From contig CAMTOT010000061.1 of NCBI GenBank assembly GCA_947074165.1, forward strand, positions 1-11,371: a stretch of DNA of 11,371 nt, read 5' to 3'. Below are positions 1 to 10,216 of the stretch, piece after piece. A program made the position numbers and the translations under genes. The first letter of the stretch is position 1. Every line of letters starts with the position of its first letter. The DNA is from an uncultured Bacteroidales bacterium (GTDB lineage Bacteria > Bacteroidota > Bacteroidia > Bacteroidales > JAUNSR01). A model generated the notes under the pieces. It worked only from the letters and a program-made list of their open reading frames with translations. It had not been told where the DNA came from and searched no databases.

Positions 1-46
1 AGATAATGAGCGGTGACTGGAGTTCAGACGTGTGCTCTTCCGATCT
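1..46. other. Illumina TruSeq index-adapter remnant (artefact, not genomic)
   Basis: These bases match the reverse complement of the TruSeq index adapter. Bases 13-46 are the invariant 34-base segment ending in GCTCTTCCGATCT, and bases 5-12 (AATGAGCG) are the reverse complement of index CGCTCATT. Bases 1-4 (AGAT) fit the start of the next adapter segment. The same adapter with the same index occurs inverted at the other end of the window. This is library sequence left in the assembly, and it interrupts the vsr-like gene. Genomic sequence begins at about base 47. Confidence 0.97.
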
Positions 47-459
47 TCCTTTTCTTCCATCTTTTTTAAAATAACTTCTAAACAATGTTCTAAATTCTTT
101 TTTATCTCGCTTCCCCAGAACCTAAGCACAGACCAACCGCTACTTGTTAAATGTTCATTAACAAGTTTATCTCGTTCCATATTTCGCTCAATTTTTTCAA
201 TCCAAAACTGAACATTGGTTTTGTGATCATTTTTTCTGATATTCCAATTATTACCATGCCAAAAATCACCATCGCAAAAAATTGCTATTTTATATTTTCT
301 TAATACAAAATCAGGTTTTCCAAAAATCTTTTTATCATTTTTTCGATATCGAACTCCTTTTTTAAATAGCGATCTGCCTAAAAGTCGTTCAATAGAGGTA
401 TCCTTGCATTTTACAGAGCGCATATTCTTAGATCTCTGTTCATTTGTCAACTTTACCAT
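47..459 (-). CDS. vsr: Vsr-family very-short-patch mismatch endonuclease, C-terminus cut by the contig end
   Basis: The reverse strand reads 137 open codons from ATG at 459-457 down to the adapter junction, so only the last residues are missing (the family is usually about 135-160 residues). Vsr enzymes nick DNA 5' of T:G mismatches that arise when 5-methylcytosine deaminates. They usually partner a cytosine-5 methyltransferase. Seen: N-terminal EQRSKNM (7-13, matching the DNA-wedging Met), DTSIE (20-24), GKPDFV (47-52, D50 the likely Mg ligand), CDGDFWHG (62-69, H68 the likely catalytic His and F66/W67 the likely wedge aromatics), FWIEKIERNMERD (85-97) and GWSVLRFW (108-115). The four zinc ligands known from E. 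coli Vsr (C66, H71, C73, C117) align here with D65, N70, W72 and S117, so no zinc site is expected. I counted 31% G+C over 61-420, well below the sus genes. No methyltransferase is visible. It could belong to a related restriction-like nuclease group, but the Vsr call is strong. Confidence 0.88.
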
Positions 460-481
460 AATCTAATTTTTAAAGGGAACG

Positions 482-489
482 CAAATATA
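482..489 (-). promoter_or_regulatory. Candidate Bacteroidota -7 box for the vsr-like gene
   Basis: Read on the minus strand this is TATATTTG, an exact match to the Bacteroidota sigma-ABfr -7 consensus TAnnTTTG. It lies 22 bases upstream of the vsr ATG, which implies a very short leader. No clear TTTG -33 element is found at the usual 19-21 base spacing, so the call rests on the -7 box alone. Confidence 0.4.
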
Positions 490-785
490 CTACAAATTAT
501 TAATATTATTCAGTTAAAACGTTAATACATCGGAATGGTTTGAAATAAGAAAAATAATATCTTGTTATAAAAAGTAATTTGTTGTTTTGATCTATTAATC
601 AGTGATTTATAAGAGTTGCTCTGAAATGATTGTTGAGTTTTATGAGTATTTAATGTAATGTCGGTACCTCTGTGGCAGTTTGCCGGAATATTAGCTATGG
701 AAGGTTGAAGCTGAAACTACTGTTTTTTAATAACTATGTATTTTAAATTTAACCTTTTCTAAACAGCAAATAAATAATGAATGTA

Positions 786-793
786 TAGATTTG
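786..793 (+). promoter_or_regulatory. Candidate Bacteroidota -7 box for the PHP gene
   Basis: The sequence TAGATTTG fits TAnnTTTG exactly and lies 64 bases upstream of the ATG at 858. That would give a leader of roughly 55-60 bases. The -33 region is only T-rich (TTTTCT near 755) and not at ideal spacing, so this is a tentative call. Confidence 0.33.
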
Positions 794-857
794 TCATCGT
801 AATATTTATGTCTATAATAGTAATATCAGATACCATTAAATAATATCACTTTAGGAA

Positions 858-1946
858 ATGACAAACATTAAATTTTTCATCACTACATCACTATTAACTC
901 TTAGTGCGTTAAGCTACTCACAGGAAAGAAATAATATAAATGTTCCAGATCTGGATAGCCTTATTACTCTTAAATGTGATTTTCATATTCATACAGTTTT
1001 TTCAGATGGTCTAGTGTGGCCAACCGTAAGAGTGCAAGAGGCATATAGCGAAGGACTTGACGCTATTTCTATAACAGAGCATATTGAATACCGACCTCAT
1101 AAGAAAGATGTGGTCTCCGATCATAACCGCTCCTTTGATATAGCTCAAAAGACAGCCGATGAATATGGGGTTATATTAATAAAAGGTAGTGAAATAACAC
1201 GTCCGATGGCACCGGGACATTCCAATGCAATTTTTATTAAAGACTCAAATTCACTGGATAAGAAAAAATATATGGATGCATATAAAGAAGCGAAGAAACA
1301 GAATGCATTTATATTTTGGAATCATCCGGGATGGTATTCTCAGCAGCCTGATACGACTCTTTGGTGGCCTGAACACAGTGAGCTTTTAGAGAAAGGAATG
1401 ATGCACGGGATAGAGGTGGCTAATGGTGTTCTGCTTACACCTGAAGCTATAGACTGGTGTTTAGAAAATAAGCTTACAATGCTTGGTTCTTCTGATATTC
1501 ATCAACCTATCAATACTGATGTTGATTTTGCAAAAGGAGAACATAGGAGTATGACTTTCGTTCTGGCTAAGGAGCGCTCTGAACAGGGTATACGAGAGGC
1601 ATTTGAGGCAAGGCGCACTTTGGTTTATTATCAAGATATGCTGATAGGGGAGGAGCAGTATCTTAGGCCTTTCTTTGAGAAGTCAATAGAGATAAGTGAA
1701 GTCAGTCGTGATGAGAAATCAATACTTATAAGGATAGAAAATAAAACAGATATTGAATTTAAATTTAATAAAACAGATCATGATGTCTCTTTAGAGTATT
1801 TCAGAGATTATCATATAAAACCTAATAGCCGACATGATATAAGAATAAGACTAAAGAATGGAATTACAGGCGGTGACATGAATTTTGATGTTACAAATTT
1901 GTGGATTGGAAATAACAAGCCACTTCCATTCACTATAAAATTATAA
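858..1946 (+). CDS. Exported PHP-domain metallo-phosphoesterase (Sb-PDE-like)
   Basis: A 362-residue protein with an N-terminal signal peptide (residues 1-21, hydrophobic 6-18, likely cleavage SYS|Q), so it probably acts in the periplasm. The PHP metal-binding pattern is clear: FHIHTVFSDG (H43, H45, D50), TEH (E74-H75), SEI (E112), GHSN (H121), WNHPGW (H156) and SSDIHQP (D213, H215). These residues would hold a two- or three-metal centre for phosphoester hydrolysis. The run from LKCDFHIH through EHIEYRPH resembles the family that databases name Sb-PDE phosphodiesterase, which I recall was named after a Sphingobium phosphodiesterase; the substrate here is unknown. Residues from about 270 to 362 look like a beta-rich C-terminal domain with no motif I recognise. 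ATG 858 is preceded by TTAGGAA and starts directly at the signal peptide. The gene stands alone and converges with susB. A PHP histidinol-phosphatase role is unlikely because of the signal peptide and the context. Confidence 0.87.
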   Translation: MTNIKFFITTSLLTLSALSYSQERNNINVPDLDSLITLKCDFHIHTVFSDGLVWPTVRVQEAYSEGLDAISITEHIEYRPHKKDVVSDHNRSFDIAQKTADEYGVILIKGSEITRPMAPGHSNAIFIKDSNSLDKKKYMDAYKEAKKQNAFIFWNHPGWYSQQPDTTLWWPEHSELLEKGMMHGIEVANGVLLTPEAIDWCLENKLTMLGSSDIHQPINTDVDFAKGEHRSMTFVLAKERSEQGIREAFEARRTLVYYQDMLIGEEQYLRPFFEKSIEISEVSRDEKSILIRIENKTDIEFKFNKTDHDVSLEYFRDYHIKPNSRHDIRIRLKNGITGGDMNFDVTNLWIGNNKPLPFTIKL

Positions 1947-2005
1947 TTATTCGTTTTGCGTTTCTAAATAGCTTTTTGGCAGCATTTATTACTGAATTAA
2001 AAGAC

Positions 2006-2047
2006 AAAACGGGAGAAAACTTAAATGTTTTGCTCCCGTTTTTTTTT
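2006..2047. terminator. Bidirectional intrinsic terminator shared by the PHP gene and susB
   Basis: AAAACGGGAG (2006-2015) pairs with CTCCCGTTTT (2033-2042), and inside it AAAAC (2016-2020) pairs with GTTTT (2027-2031) around a TTAAAT loop, with one unpaired G. A run of T continues to 2047 on the plus strand. On the minus strand the stem is followed by TTTTGTCTTTT. The hairpin begins 6 bases past the susB stop codon and 59 bases past the PHP stop codon, so it can end both convergent transcripts. Confidence 0.85.
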
Positions 2048-2048
2048 G

Positions 2049-4217
<2,169 letters not shown>

Positions 4218-5399
4218 TTATTTTTTAAAGAATAAATAGCAGTTGTCTATTTGATTAAATACTACACGGTAATCGCCGGCTTCGGCTGGAATATTATCAC
4301 CTGTCGTGCCGTTGAGAGAATAAGGGAAATCTTTTCCTCCCCAGTCCTTAACACCCCATACACCATCGGCGCGAAGCTTCAACCCGGAGGTTTCAGACTC
4401 TATCGTTATGTCGCCATAATGAACTGTCGGTACATTTGCAAGTGGTGTAAGTTTTACAGTTCCTTCATCATCCCATCCGTTGAAGTCACCTATCAGTTCA
4501 ATCCATTTGTATGTAGATACCGTGATTTCAGAAACCGGACTGATGCTTAGAGTCTCATCTATAGTGTTAAGTACAACATTGTAGTATCCGTTGGCAGGCA
4601 CTGTAATATTGTCTGACGAACCAACTCCGAATACATATTCTCCATCGACAACCCCCCATTGATCATCCCATGATCCTGGAGTAGCAATTAGCTTAAATCC
4701 GTTTTCCGCTTTGAAATAGCCTGTGTAGGAGAATTCTCCGCGTCCGTCTACCGGGTCATATTCAAAACTTGGAACAAGACTAAGCGGAATAAGTTCAGAT
4801 CCGATTTGTTCTACTTTATTATCCCATCCGTTTACACCTATCAGGAAGAATGTAGCAGGTAAAGCTACGCTTTGTGGTTCGTAGGCATTGATGCTTAGAG
4901 ATATCGCGTTTGAATATGCCGGTTTTACTACCGGTACCGGATTAAGCGGGCTGCTTACTGCGCTTGATACTATAGATTTTACTCTTATATATACTTCCTG
5001 AGTCTGGTCTATAGACGGATAGTCATTCTCAAGTGGGTGCAGTTTCAGAATAGCTGAGTTAATCTCCTGAGTAACTATATCAAGTTCTTCTTTTGTGCTT
5101 ACGCTTTTTAGAGCTATGATGCTTTCTTCATCAAACTCCTTTTGCAAACTTACTTCAAGAGAATAGGTGTTGACAGATGTAAATCCGTAATCAGGTTTCT
5201 CAAATGTCAGTGTCTCCATAACTTTTATTGACTCCTCTTCCAGTAGTGTATATATGGCGTCTGAGTTGTCAGGACTATAGAGATTAAAAGTTATTGTGCC
5301 GGCTTCAGCCTCAGGCCGGATTGTAGTTATTTCTTTTTCGGTACAGGCACTCATTCCCAGCAGTGCTGTTATGCCTGCGCCCATTATAATATTTTTCAT
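4218..5399 (-). CDS. susE: SusE-like outer-membrane lipoprotein with two starch-binding modules
   Basis: A 393-residue surface lipoprotein, close to the length of B. thetaiotaomicron SusE (about 387). The signal peptide ends in a lipobox MSAC with C19 as the lipidated residue, followed by acidic TEKE. Residues about 33-170 form the SusE N-terminal Ig-like region. Two homologous starch-binding modules follow. The first (about 178-288) has FLIGVNGWD and a later SWDDQWG. The second (about 297-393) has ELIGDFNGWDD and VWGVKDWGG. The Trp residues in these repeats (192, 244, 248; 309, 348, 353) are candidates for stacking on glucose rings. The protein should hold alpha-glucan at the cell surface for SusC/SusD. 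It lies 32 bases after susD and 18 before susB, within the operon. SusF usually has three such modules, so SusE is the better match. The protein is diverged, so direct starch binding is inferred. Confidence 0.87.
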   Translation of the reverse strand: MKNIIMGAGITALLGMSACTEKEITTIRPEAEAGTITFNLYSPDNSDAIYTLLEEESIKVMETLTFEKPDYGFTSVNTYSLEVSLQKEFDEESIIALKSVSTKEELDIVTQEINSAILKLHPLENDYPSIDQTQEVYIRVKSIVSSAVSSPLNPVPVVKPAYSNAISLSINAYEPQSVALPATFFLIGVNGWDNKVEQIGSELIPLSLVPSFEYDPVDGRGEFSYTGYFKAENGFKLIATPGSWDDQWGVVDGEYVFGVGSSDNITVPANGYYNVVLNTIDETLSISPVSEITVSTYKWIELIGDFNGWDDEGTVKLTPLANVPTVHYGDITIESETSGLKLRADGVWGVKDWGGKDFPYSLNGTTGDNIPAEAGDYRVVFNQIDNCYLFFKK

Positions 5400-5431
5400 C
5401 TGAATAGGTTTTATGTTAATAAACCAATTAA

Positions 5432-7003
5432 TTAATACCCCGGATTCTGAGTCAGATTAGGGTTTGCGTTAAGATCTGTAGCCGGAATAGGGTATAGATT
5501 GTAGTTGTCGCTAAATCCAATTCCGCCGGCTACGCCCCCTTTCCAGTCGTAGTTGTATGATCCTGATCCTCCGAAATAACCATAACGTATCAGGTCTGTA
5601 CGTCGGTGACCTTCGAAAAAGAATTCTCTTGCTTTTTCATCAAGAACGACATCTATATCTACAGCTCTAAGCGGCTCTGCCCCCGCTCTTTCACGAAGAG
5701 TATTGACAGCGTCAAGAGCTTCACCATTGCTTCCGCCGGCACGAAGTGTTGCTTCAGCATAAGTCAGATAAGCTTCTCCAAGACGTAAAAACGGTATATC
5801 CGTGTCAGGCGATTTCATATCAGTAAGATATGTAGGATCTACTGTCAGATTAGAAAATTTACTTACGGATAAACCTTGCGTAAACTCCTCCGACGCTTCT
5901 ATCTCGATGGTGCGGTCTGCCGCGAAAAACATTGCGCGCTCATCTCTCAGTGTTGACAAATCTGTAAGATCAGCATTGCCTGGTATGCCGTTTGGAAAGA
6001 ACTTATCAACCAGTGCTTTTCTTGCTCTGTTGCCCGCCCATCCGTCAGACATGCCGTAAGCCGGCATATCGCTCATGTGAGTTGACGCGATAAGGAAGAA
6101 GCTCGTAGTCCAGGCACGTGTTTCAATGCGGTGTGCTGCTATAGGAAGGATGATTTCATCTTTCGCGTTATTTGGAGAGCCCGCGTCATTGTCTGCCATA
6201 AACAGATATCTGTAATTGTCTACAAGTGAGTAAGGACTATCTATCACCTTTTTTGCGTATTGAGCTGCTTCGCTCCAGCGAGGTGTACCAGAGTAAACAT
6301 TTGCATTAAGTAGCAGGCGTGAGCGAAGAAGCCAGTTGGCTGCTTTATCAGCTCTTCCGTAAGGAGCCTGTTTCGGTTCATACATATCGTTTTCAATCTC
6401 GGCAAGCTCTGAATCGATGAAGCTGAAAAGTGACGCTCGGTCTATCTGTTTTGGTGCTTCAGTTGTAACTTTAAGAGCAAAAGGTACGTTGCCAAAGAAA
6501 TCTATCAAATAGTAATAGTTAAGAGCTCTCATAAAACGAGCCTCTGCGCGTTGACGAACGGTCTTGTCATCACTCATGCCTTCTGTTTTTTCAAGGAAAT
6601 GATTGCAAAGAGTTACGTCAAAATATAGGCGGTTATACATACCGGTAATCTGATCATGCATAGACGACCATTTAGCGAAGTTCAAATCCGGAATGCCCGG
6701 GTCTGTCCATGCGCATAGAGCTTCATCTGAAGGCAATTGATTAAGATTCCATATCAAACGGTAAAATCCAGAAGTACCCTCGTCTATACCTGCCACGTCT
6801 CCGTTACCGTCAGGTCCTTTCTGACCTGTAAGTGCCATTGTAGCGTATATTTTATAGAATACCTCATCCTGATTAAACTCAAGTGAAAGGTTCGGATCTA
6901 TAGGTGTTACGTCAAGGTCATTCACGCAAGATGTGGTTGATACAGCCACGATGAGCGCGAGTGAAGCGATAGAAATGAAATTTTTTAAATATCTGATATT
7001 CAT
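5432..7003 (-). CDS. susD: SusD/RagB-family alpha-glucan-binding outer-membrane lipoprotein
   Basis: A 523-residue SusD homologue (B. thetaiotaomicron SusD is about 551). It is a surface lipoprotein that caps SusC and delivers oligosaccharides to it. The signal peptide ends in TTSC with C26 as the lipidated residue. Family landmarks are RAEARFMRALNYYYLIDFFG (152-171) in the TPR-like part, the YLTYAEA helix, the AREFFFEGHRRTDLIRYG segment, and the C-terminal YPIPATDLNANPNLTQNPGY. The segment SDEALCAWTDPGIPDLN (92-108), with W99, is typical of SusD proteins of starch and maltodextrin loci, which supports the substrate call. ATG at 7003 is only 11 bases from the susC stop codon, so the two are surely co-transcribed and probably co-regulated in amount. 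Fold and role are very sure; alpha-glucan specificity comes mainly from the neighbours SusE and GH97. Confidence 0.95.
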   Translation of the reverse strand: MNIRYLKNFISIASLALIVAVSTTSCVNDLDVTPIDPNLSLEFNQDEVFYKIYATMALTGQKGPDGNGDVAGIDEGTSGFYRLIWNLNQLPSDEALCAWTDPGIPDLNFAKWSSMHDQITGMYNRLYFDVTLCNHFLEKTEGMSDDKTVRQRAEARFMRALNYYYLIDFFGNVPFALKVTTEAPKQIDRASLFSFIDSELAEIENDMYEPKQAPYGRADKAANWLLRSRLLLNANVYSGTPRWSEAAQYAKKVIDSPYSLVDNYRYLFMADNDAGSPNNAKDEIILPIAAHRIETRAWTTSFFLIASTHMSDMPAYGMSDGWAGNRARKALVDKFFPNGIPGNADLTDLSTLRDERAMFFAADRTIEIEASEEFTQGLSVSKFSNLTVDPTYLTDMKSPDTDIPFLRLGEAYLTYAEATLRAGGSNGEALDAVNTLRERAGAEPLRAVDIDVVLDEKAREFFFEGHRRTDLIRYGYFGGSGSYNYDWKGGVAGGIGFSDNYNLYPIPATDLNANPNLTQNPGY

Positions 7004-7014
7004 GATTGTAAGTG

Positions 7015-10014
7015 TTAGAAGGTTAGAGACAATCCGATTTGAGATACAAGAGGTCGCGGATAGATATTGTTGTCAATACCATTGCTCACCTCAGGGTCAA
7101 GTCCTTTGTATTTGGTAAGAACAAGAGGATTTGATACTGTACCGTATACGCGACCTGAAAGACCAGCCTTGAATAGATTTCTAAAACTATATCCAAGAGT
7201 TACGTTGTCTAGTCTGATGAATGAAGCATCTTGCACAAAGTAGTCAGACATGTAGTAGTCTTTAACTCCTGAAAAGTTTGTTTCAAACGCAGACAGCGGT
7301 TTGTTGTTAAGACAGTATCCTTTAGCTGAATATACATCAGAAGAGCTTATGCTCGCCCGATCTGCTGCTACGTCATTGTAAACATAGTTGCCAAGGCTTG
7401 CGCGGATAGAGAATCCCAGATCCCAGTTCTTCCATGTCATTTTAGAGCTGATACCCATAGTAACATCTGCGGTAGGGTTTTTATAGAAGTAGCGGTCGTC
7501 TCCGTTTATAATACCGTCGCCGTTACGATCTACAAACAAACCCTCAATCGGTTTTCCGTTATTGTCATAAACCTGTTCATATACATAAAACGAACTTGCC
7601 GCTTGTCCGACAGCATGTGCCTGTATTGTAGTTCCTGTTCCTTTAGAAATTCCTCCGGTAGCAACTATATAATTTTCGGCGCTGCCTGTAGTAAGTTTCG
7701 TTATCTTATTGTCATTGTAGCTCAGGTTGTATGAAAGGTCCCATGTAAAGTCTCTTGTCATAATTGGTTTTGTATTGATTGATACTTCAAAACCTTTATT
7801 CTCAAGCGAGCCCACATTGCTTATCATTCTGTTGGTGAAGTTAGTACCCGCGGCAATCGCTACTTCGTTAAGCAGGTCGTTTGTCTGACGGTAGTAAGCT
7901 TCGACCGAACCAGATATTCTGTTGTCAAGAAATCCGAAATCAATACCTACGTTATAGGTAGCCGTTTCTTCCCATTTCAGATTTGTGTTATAAGCGCTTG
8001 GACGGTCTGTAGGGAAGTATATTCCGTCGATTGGATATGATGCGCCCGGCTGACTGTCAACATAAGTCGGTATGTAAGGATAATCACCCTGATTAAGATT
8101 CTGCTGACCGGTTATACCATATCCGGCGCGAAGCTTAAGTTCAGATAGCCATCTTGTATCTTTAAGAAAAGCCTCCTCATTAATCTTCCATGCCAATGCG
8201 ACAGACGGGAATAAGCTCCAGCGGTTATCTACAGGAAATCTTGATGTGCCGTCGCGGCGAAGAGTTACAGTAGCCAGATATCTGCTTGCGTAGTTGTAAT
8301 TAAGACGACCGAAGAAGGAAACCAGATAACTCTCTGTTTTATATACCGATGATACCGGTAGGTAGCTTTCTGTTACGCCATCGCTTTCCGCATATCCCTC
8401 TTTGTAGAAGTGCTGCCACGCGTACCCGCCCATTACATCAAAGTTATGGTCGTTTACAGATTTAGCGTATTGTAGGTAGAAGTCGAGTGATTTGTTGTAT
8501 TTATCCTGGTTCTCCCATCCCTGACGGCCATAAGGTGTACTTTCGGCAGATAATGGGTCTACATAAAATTTTTGTTTTCCTGTTGAGTAATCCATCGCCA
8601 CATTAAGATTGGCTCTTAATTCAGGCAGGAAATGAAACTTATAATCAAGCTGTACATTTCCAAGGAAACTTTTTGCGTTAGATGTTTCATTTTTTAGATT
8701 GAGCATAGCGACCGGGTTTTGAGGTGCCAGGTTGCTGTATTCATAAGTAGGCTCAGAGTCATCATCCGTCTTTACTGGTTTCAACCATTGGAAATATCCT
8801 CCATAATTGTCATACATCGGATCGCTATTGTATACCGATTGAGTTGGATCCATTGATAATGCCGCGCCTATGGCTCCTGTGTTTGCGAAACGGTTTTTGG
8901 CAATCATACCCTTCGCGTTCACATTCATTTTAAGATGATCATTAAAGAATGAAGGACTTAAATTGAATGAACCTGTATAGCGTTCAAATTCTGATGTCTT
9001 CAGGATACCGTCTTGATTGGTGTAGCCAAGTGATACACGGTATGGCATATTTTTAAGTCCTCCCGAAACTGTAATATTGTGATCTGTGCCAAATGCTGTC
9101 TGAAATATTTCATCCTGCCAGTCAGTATTGGAGGTGCCAAGTTTACTAAGTACCTCTGGTTTGTCTGCGTACATCTCATTTACGAAAGCACGAAACTGGT
9201 CGCCGTCTAATACCTCAACGCTATTTTTGCGGGTACTTACAGATACGTTACCATCGTAAGATATACGAGGACGTGAGCCTGCCTCGCCTTTTTTGGTTGT
9301 GATTAATATTACACCGTTGGATGCCCTTGAACCGTAAATGGCAGTAGCTGAGGCGTCTTTAAGTACGGTGAAGCTTTCGATGTCGTTAGGGTTAATTGTG
9401 CTTAACATATTAGAAACACCCTTTATTCCGTCATTGTCCATCGGTAATCCGTCAATAACGATTAGTGGATCGTTGCTCGCGGCAAGTGATGAGCCTCCTC
9501 GTATTCTGATTTTTGCTCCTCCGCCCGGTGTTCCGTCATTTGAAGATACATTTACTCCGGCTATCTTTCCGGTAATCATATCCTGAGCGTTCATGGTTTG
9601 TCCGCGATTCATTTTATCAGGCTTAATAGCTATAACCGAGCCCGTAGCGTCAGATTTTTTTACAGAGCCATATCCGATAACCACAGCCTCATCAAGGCTT
9701 ACCGAATTTTCCTGTAAAACAATTTGCAACTTACGGTTGTTAGGTTTTAGTTCCCTGGTCTGATAACCGATGTAAGACACAACTAATGTAGCGGTATCGG
9801 GAAGCGATACCTGGAAATTACCATCAAAGTCAGTTATAACGCCATTTGTCGTTCCTTTCTGAATGATGTTTGCTCCAATTACAGGTATTCCTGTATTATC
9901 TTTTACAGTACCCTGTATAGTAATAGTGTTTTGTGCTATCACCCCAATCGGAGCGATAACGCTTAATAAGACACAATAAAGTGGCTTATAATTGTTGAAT
10001 ATTCCATGCTTCAT
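7015..10014 (-). CDS. susC: SusC/RagA-family TonB-dependent outer-membrane transporter
   Basis: A 999-residue TonB-linked outer-membrane porin, nearly the length of SusC (about 1002), which imports oligosaccharides captured by SusD. A signal peptide covers residues 1-28 (GVIAQ, probable cleavage just before or after Q28). Residues about 30-102 form the carboxypeptidase-regulatory-like domain (GTVKDNTGIPVIGANI, then DFDGNFQVS). A TonB-box-like DEAVVIGYG lies at 108-116. The plug covers about 122-243, including the SusC signature DASATAIYGSRASNGVILI (220-238). The beta barrel follows to the C-terminal phenylalanine (SQIGLSLTF), the usual outer-membrane sorting end. The domain at 30-102 and the lack of an extra N-terminal signalling domain mean it is not of the sigma/anti-sigma transducing kind. 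It is the first gene of the operon, preceded by a roughly 135-base leader and the shared promoter region with the divergent lacI-type gene. I see no frameshift or truncation. Confidence 0.96.
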   Translation of the reverse strand: MKHGIFNNYKPLYCVLLSVIAPIGVIAQNTITIQGTVKDNTGIPVIGANIIQKGTTNGVITDFDGNFQVSLPDTATLVVSYIGYQTRELKPNNRKLQIVLQENSVSLDEAVVIGYGSVKKSDATGSVIAIKPDKMNRGQTMNAQDMITGKIAGVNVSSNDGTPGGGAKIRIRGGSSLAASNDPLIVIDGLPMDNDGIKGVSNMLSTINPNDIESFTVLKDASATAIYGSRASNGVILITTKKGEAGSRPRISYDGNVSVSTRKNSVEVLDGDQFRAFVNEMYADKPEVLSKLGTSNTDWQDEIFQTAFGTDHNITVSGGLKNMPYRVSLGYTNQDGILKTSEFERYTGSFNLSPSFFNDHLKMNVNAKGMIAKNRFANTGAIGAALSMDPTQSVYNSDPMYDNYGGYFQWLKPVKTDDDSEPTYEYSNLAPQNPVAMLNLKNETSNAKSFLGNVQLDYKFHFLPELRANLNVAMDYSTGKQKFYVDPLSAESTPYGRQGWENQDKYNKSLDFYLQYAKSVNDHNFDVMGGYAWQHFYKEGYAESDGVTESYLPVSSVYKTESYLVSFFGRLNYNYASRYLATVTLRRDGTSRFPVDNRWSLFPSVALAWKINEEAFLKDTRWLSELKLRAGYGITGQQNLNQGDYPYIPTYVDSQPGASYPIDGIYFPTDRPSAYNTNLKWEETATYNVGIDFGFLDNRISGSVEAYYRQTNDLLNEVAIAAGTNFTNRMISNVGSLENKGFEVSINTKPIMTRDFTWDLSYNLSYNDNKITKLTTGSAENYIVATGGISKGTGTTIQAHAVGQAASSFYVYEQVYDNNGKPIEGLFVDRNGDGIINGDDRYFYKNPTADVTMGISSKMTWKNWDLGFSIRASLGNYVYNDVAADRASISSSDVYSAKGYCLNNKPLSAFETNFSGVKDYYMSDYFVQDASFIRLDNVTLGYSFRNLFKAGLSGRVYGTVSNPLVLTKYKGLDPEVSNGIDNNIYPRPLVSQIGLSLTF

Positions 10015-10155
10015 TTGTTATTAGAATTAGAATGATGAATCTTCTGGTGTATGATAACTAATAGTATTGATGATTAATTAAAGTTTGGTTGTATTATTTC
10101 ATTACCTATTAGAGAACGTAATATGCCCCAGAGATATAGCTCTTATCGTTTTATA

Positions 10156-10163
10156 CAAATATA
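10156..10163 (-). promoter_or_regulatory. Candidate -7 box for the susCDEB operon
   Basis: Read on the minus strand this is TATATTTG, an exact TAnnTTTG match. It lies 142 bases upstream of the susC ATG and implies a leader of about 135 bases. No good TTTG -33 box sits 19-21 bases upstream, as would fit a promoter needing an activator or regulated by repression. A weaker alternative (minus-strand TACTTTTT, 10199-10206) lies closer to the LacI-type operator. Confidence 0.45.
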
Positions 10164-10216
10164 TAATGACTAAATGTCTGTAGTATATTTATGAGATAAA
10201 AAAGTATCACTTTAAC

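Larger units (their letters stand above)
460..857. other. AT-rich gap between divergent vsr-like and PHP genes
   Basis: This 398-base interval separates two divergently transcribed genes and should contain both promoters. Candidate -7 boxes are listed separately. The stretch around 658-718 is less AT-rich than its surroundings. It contains only a 16-codon ATG frame (658-708) on the plus strand and a start-less open frame on the minus strand (522-716), neither resembling a protein I know. I see no tRNA, CRISPR, transposon end or strong hairpin here. Confidence 0.6.

Noticed and set aside
515..528. AACGTT-centred sequence as a second LacI operator
   Set aside because: Only the central six bases are symmetrical, and the arms do not match the 10217-10234 site.
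658..708. 16-codon plus-strand frame starting ATGTCGGTACC
   Set aside because: It is too short, has no ribosome-binding signal or recognisable peptide, and no neighbour suggests a leader peptide.
522..716. Open frame of about 65 codons on the minus strand in the 460-857 gap
   Set aside because: It begins right after a stop codon with no ATG, GTG or TTG start near its beginning, and the translation resembles nothing I know. It is probably chance in AT-rich DNA.
5407..5425. GGTTT/AAACC inverted repeat between susD and susE
   Set aside because: The stem is only five pairs around a nine-base loop with no T-run. It is too weak to call a terminator or an RNA-processing hairpin.
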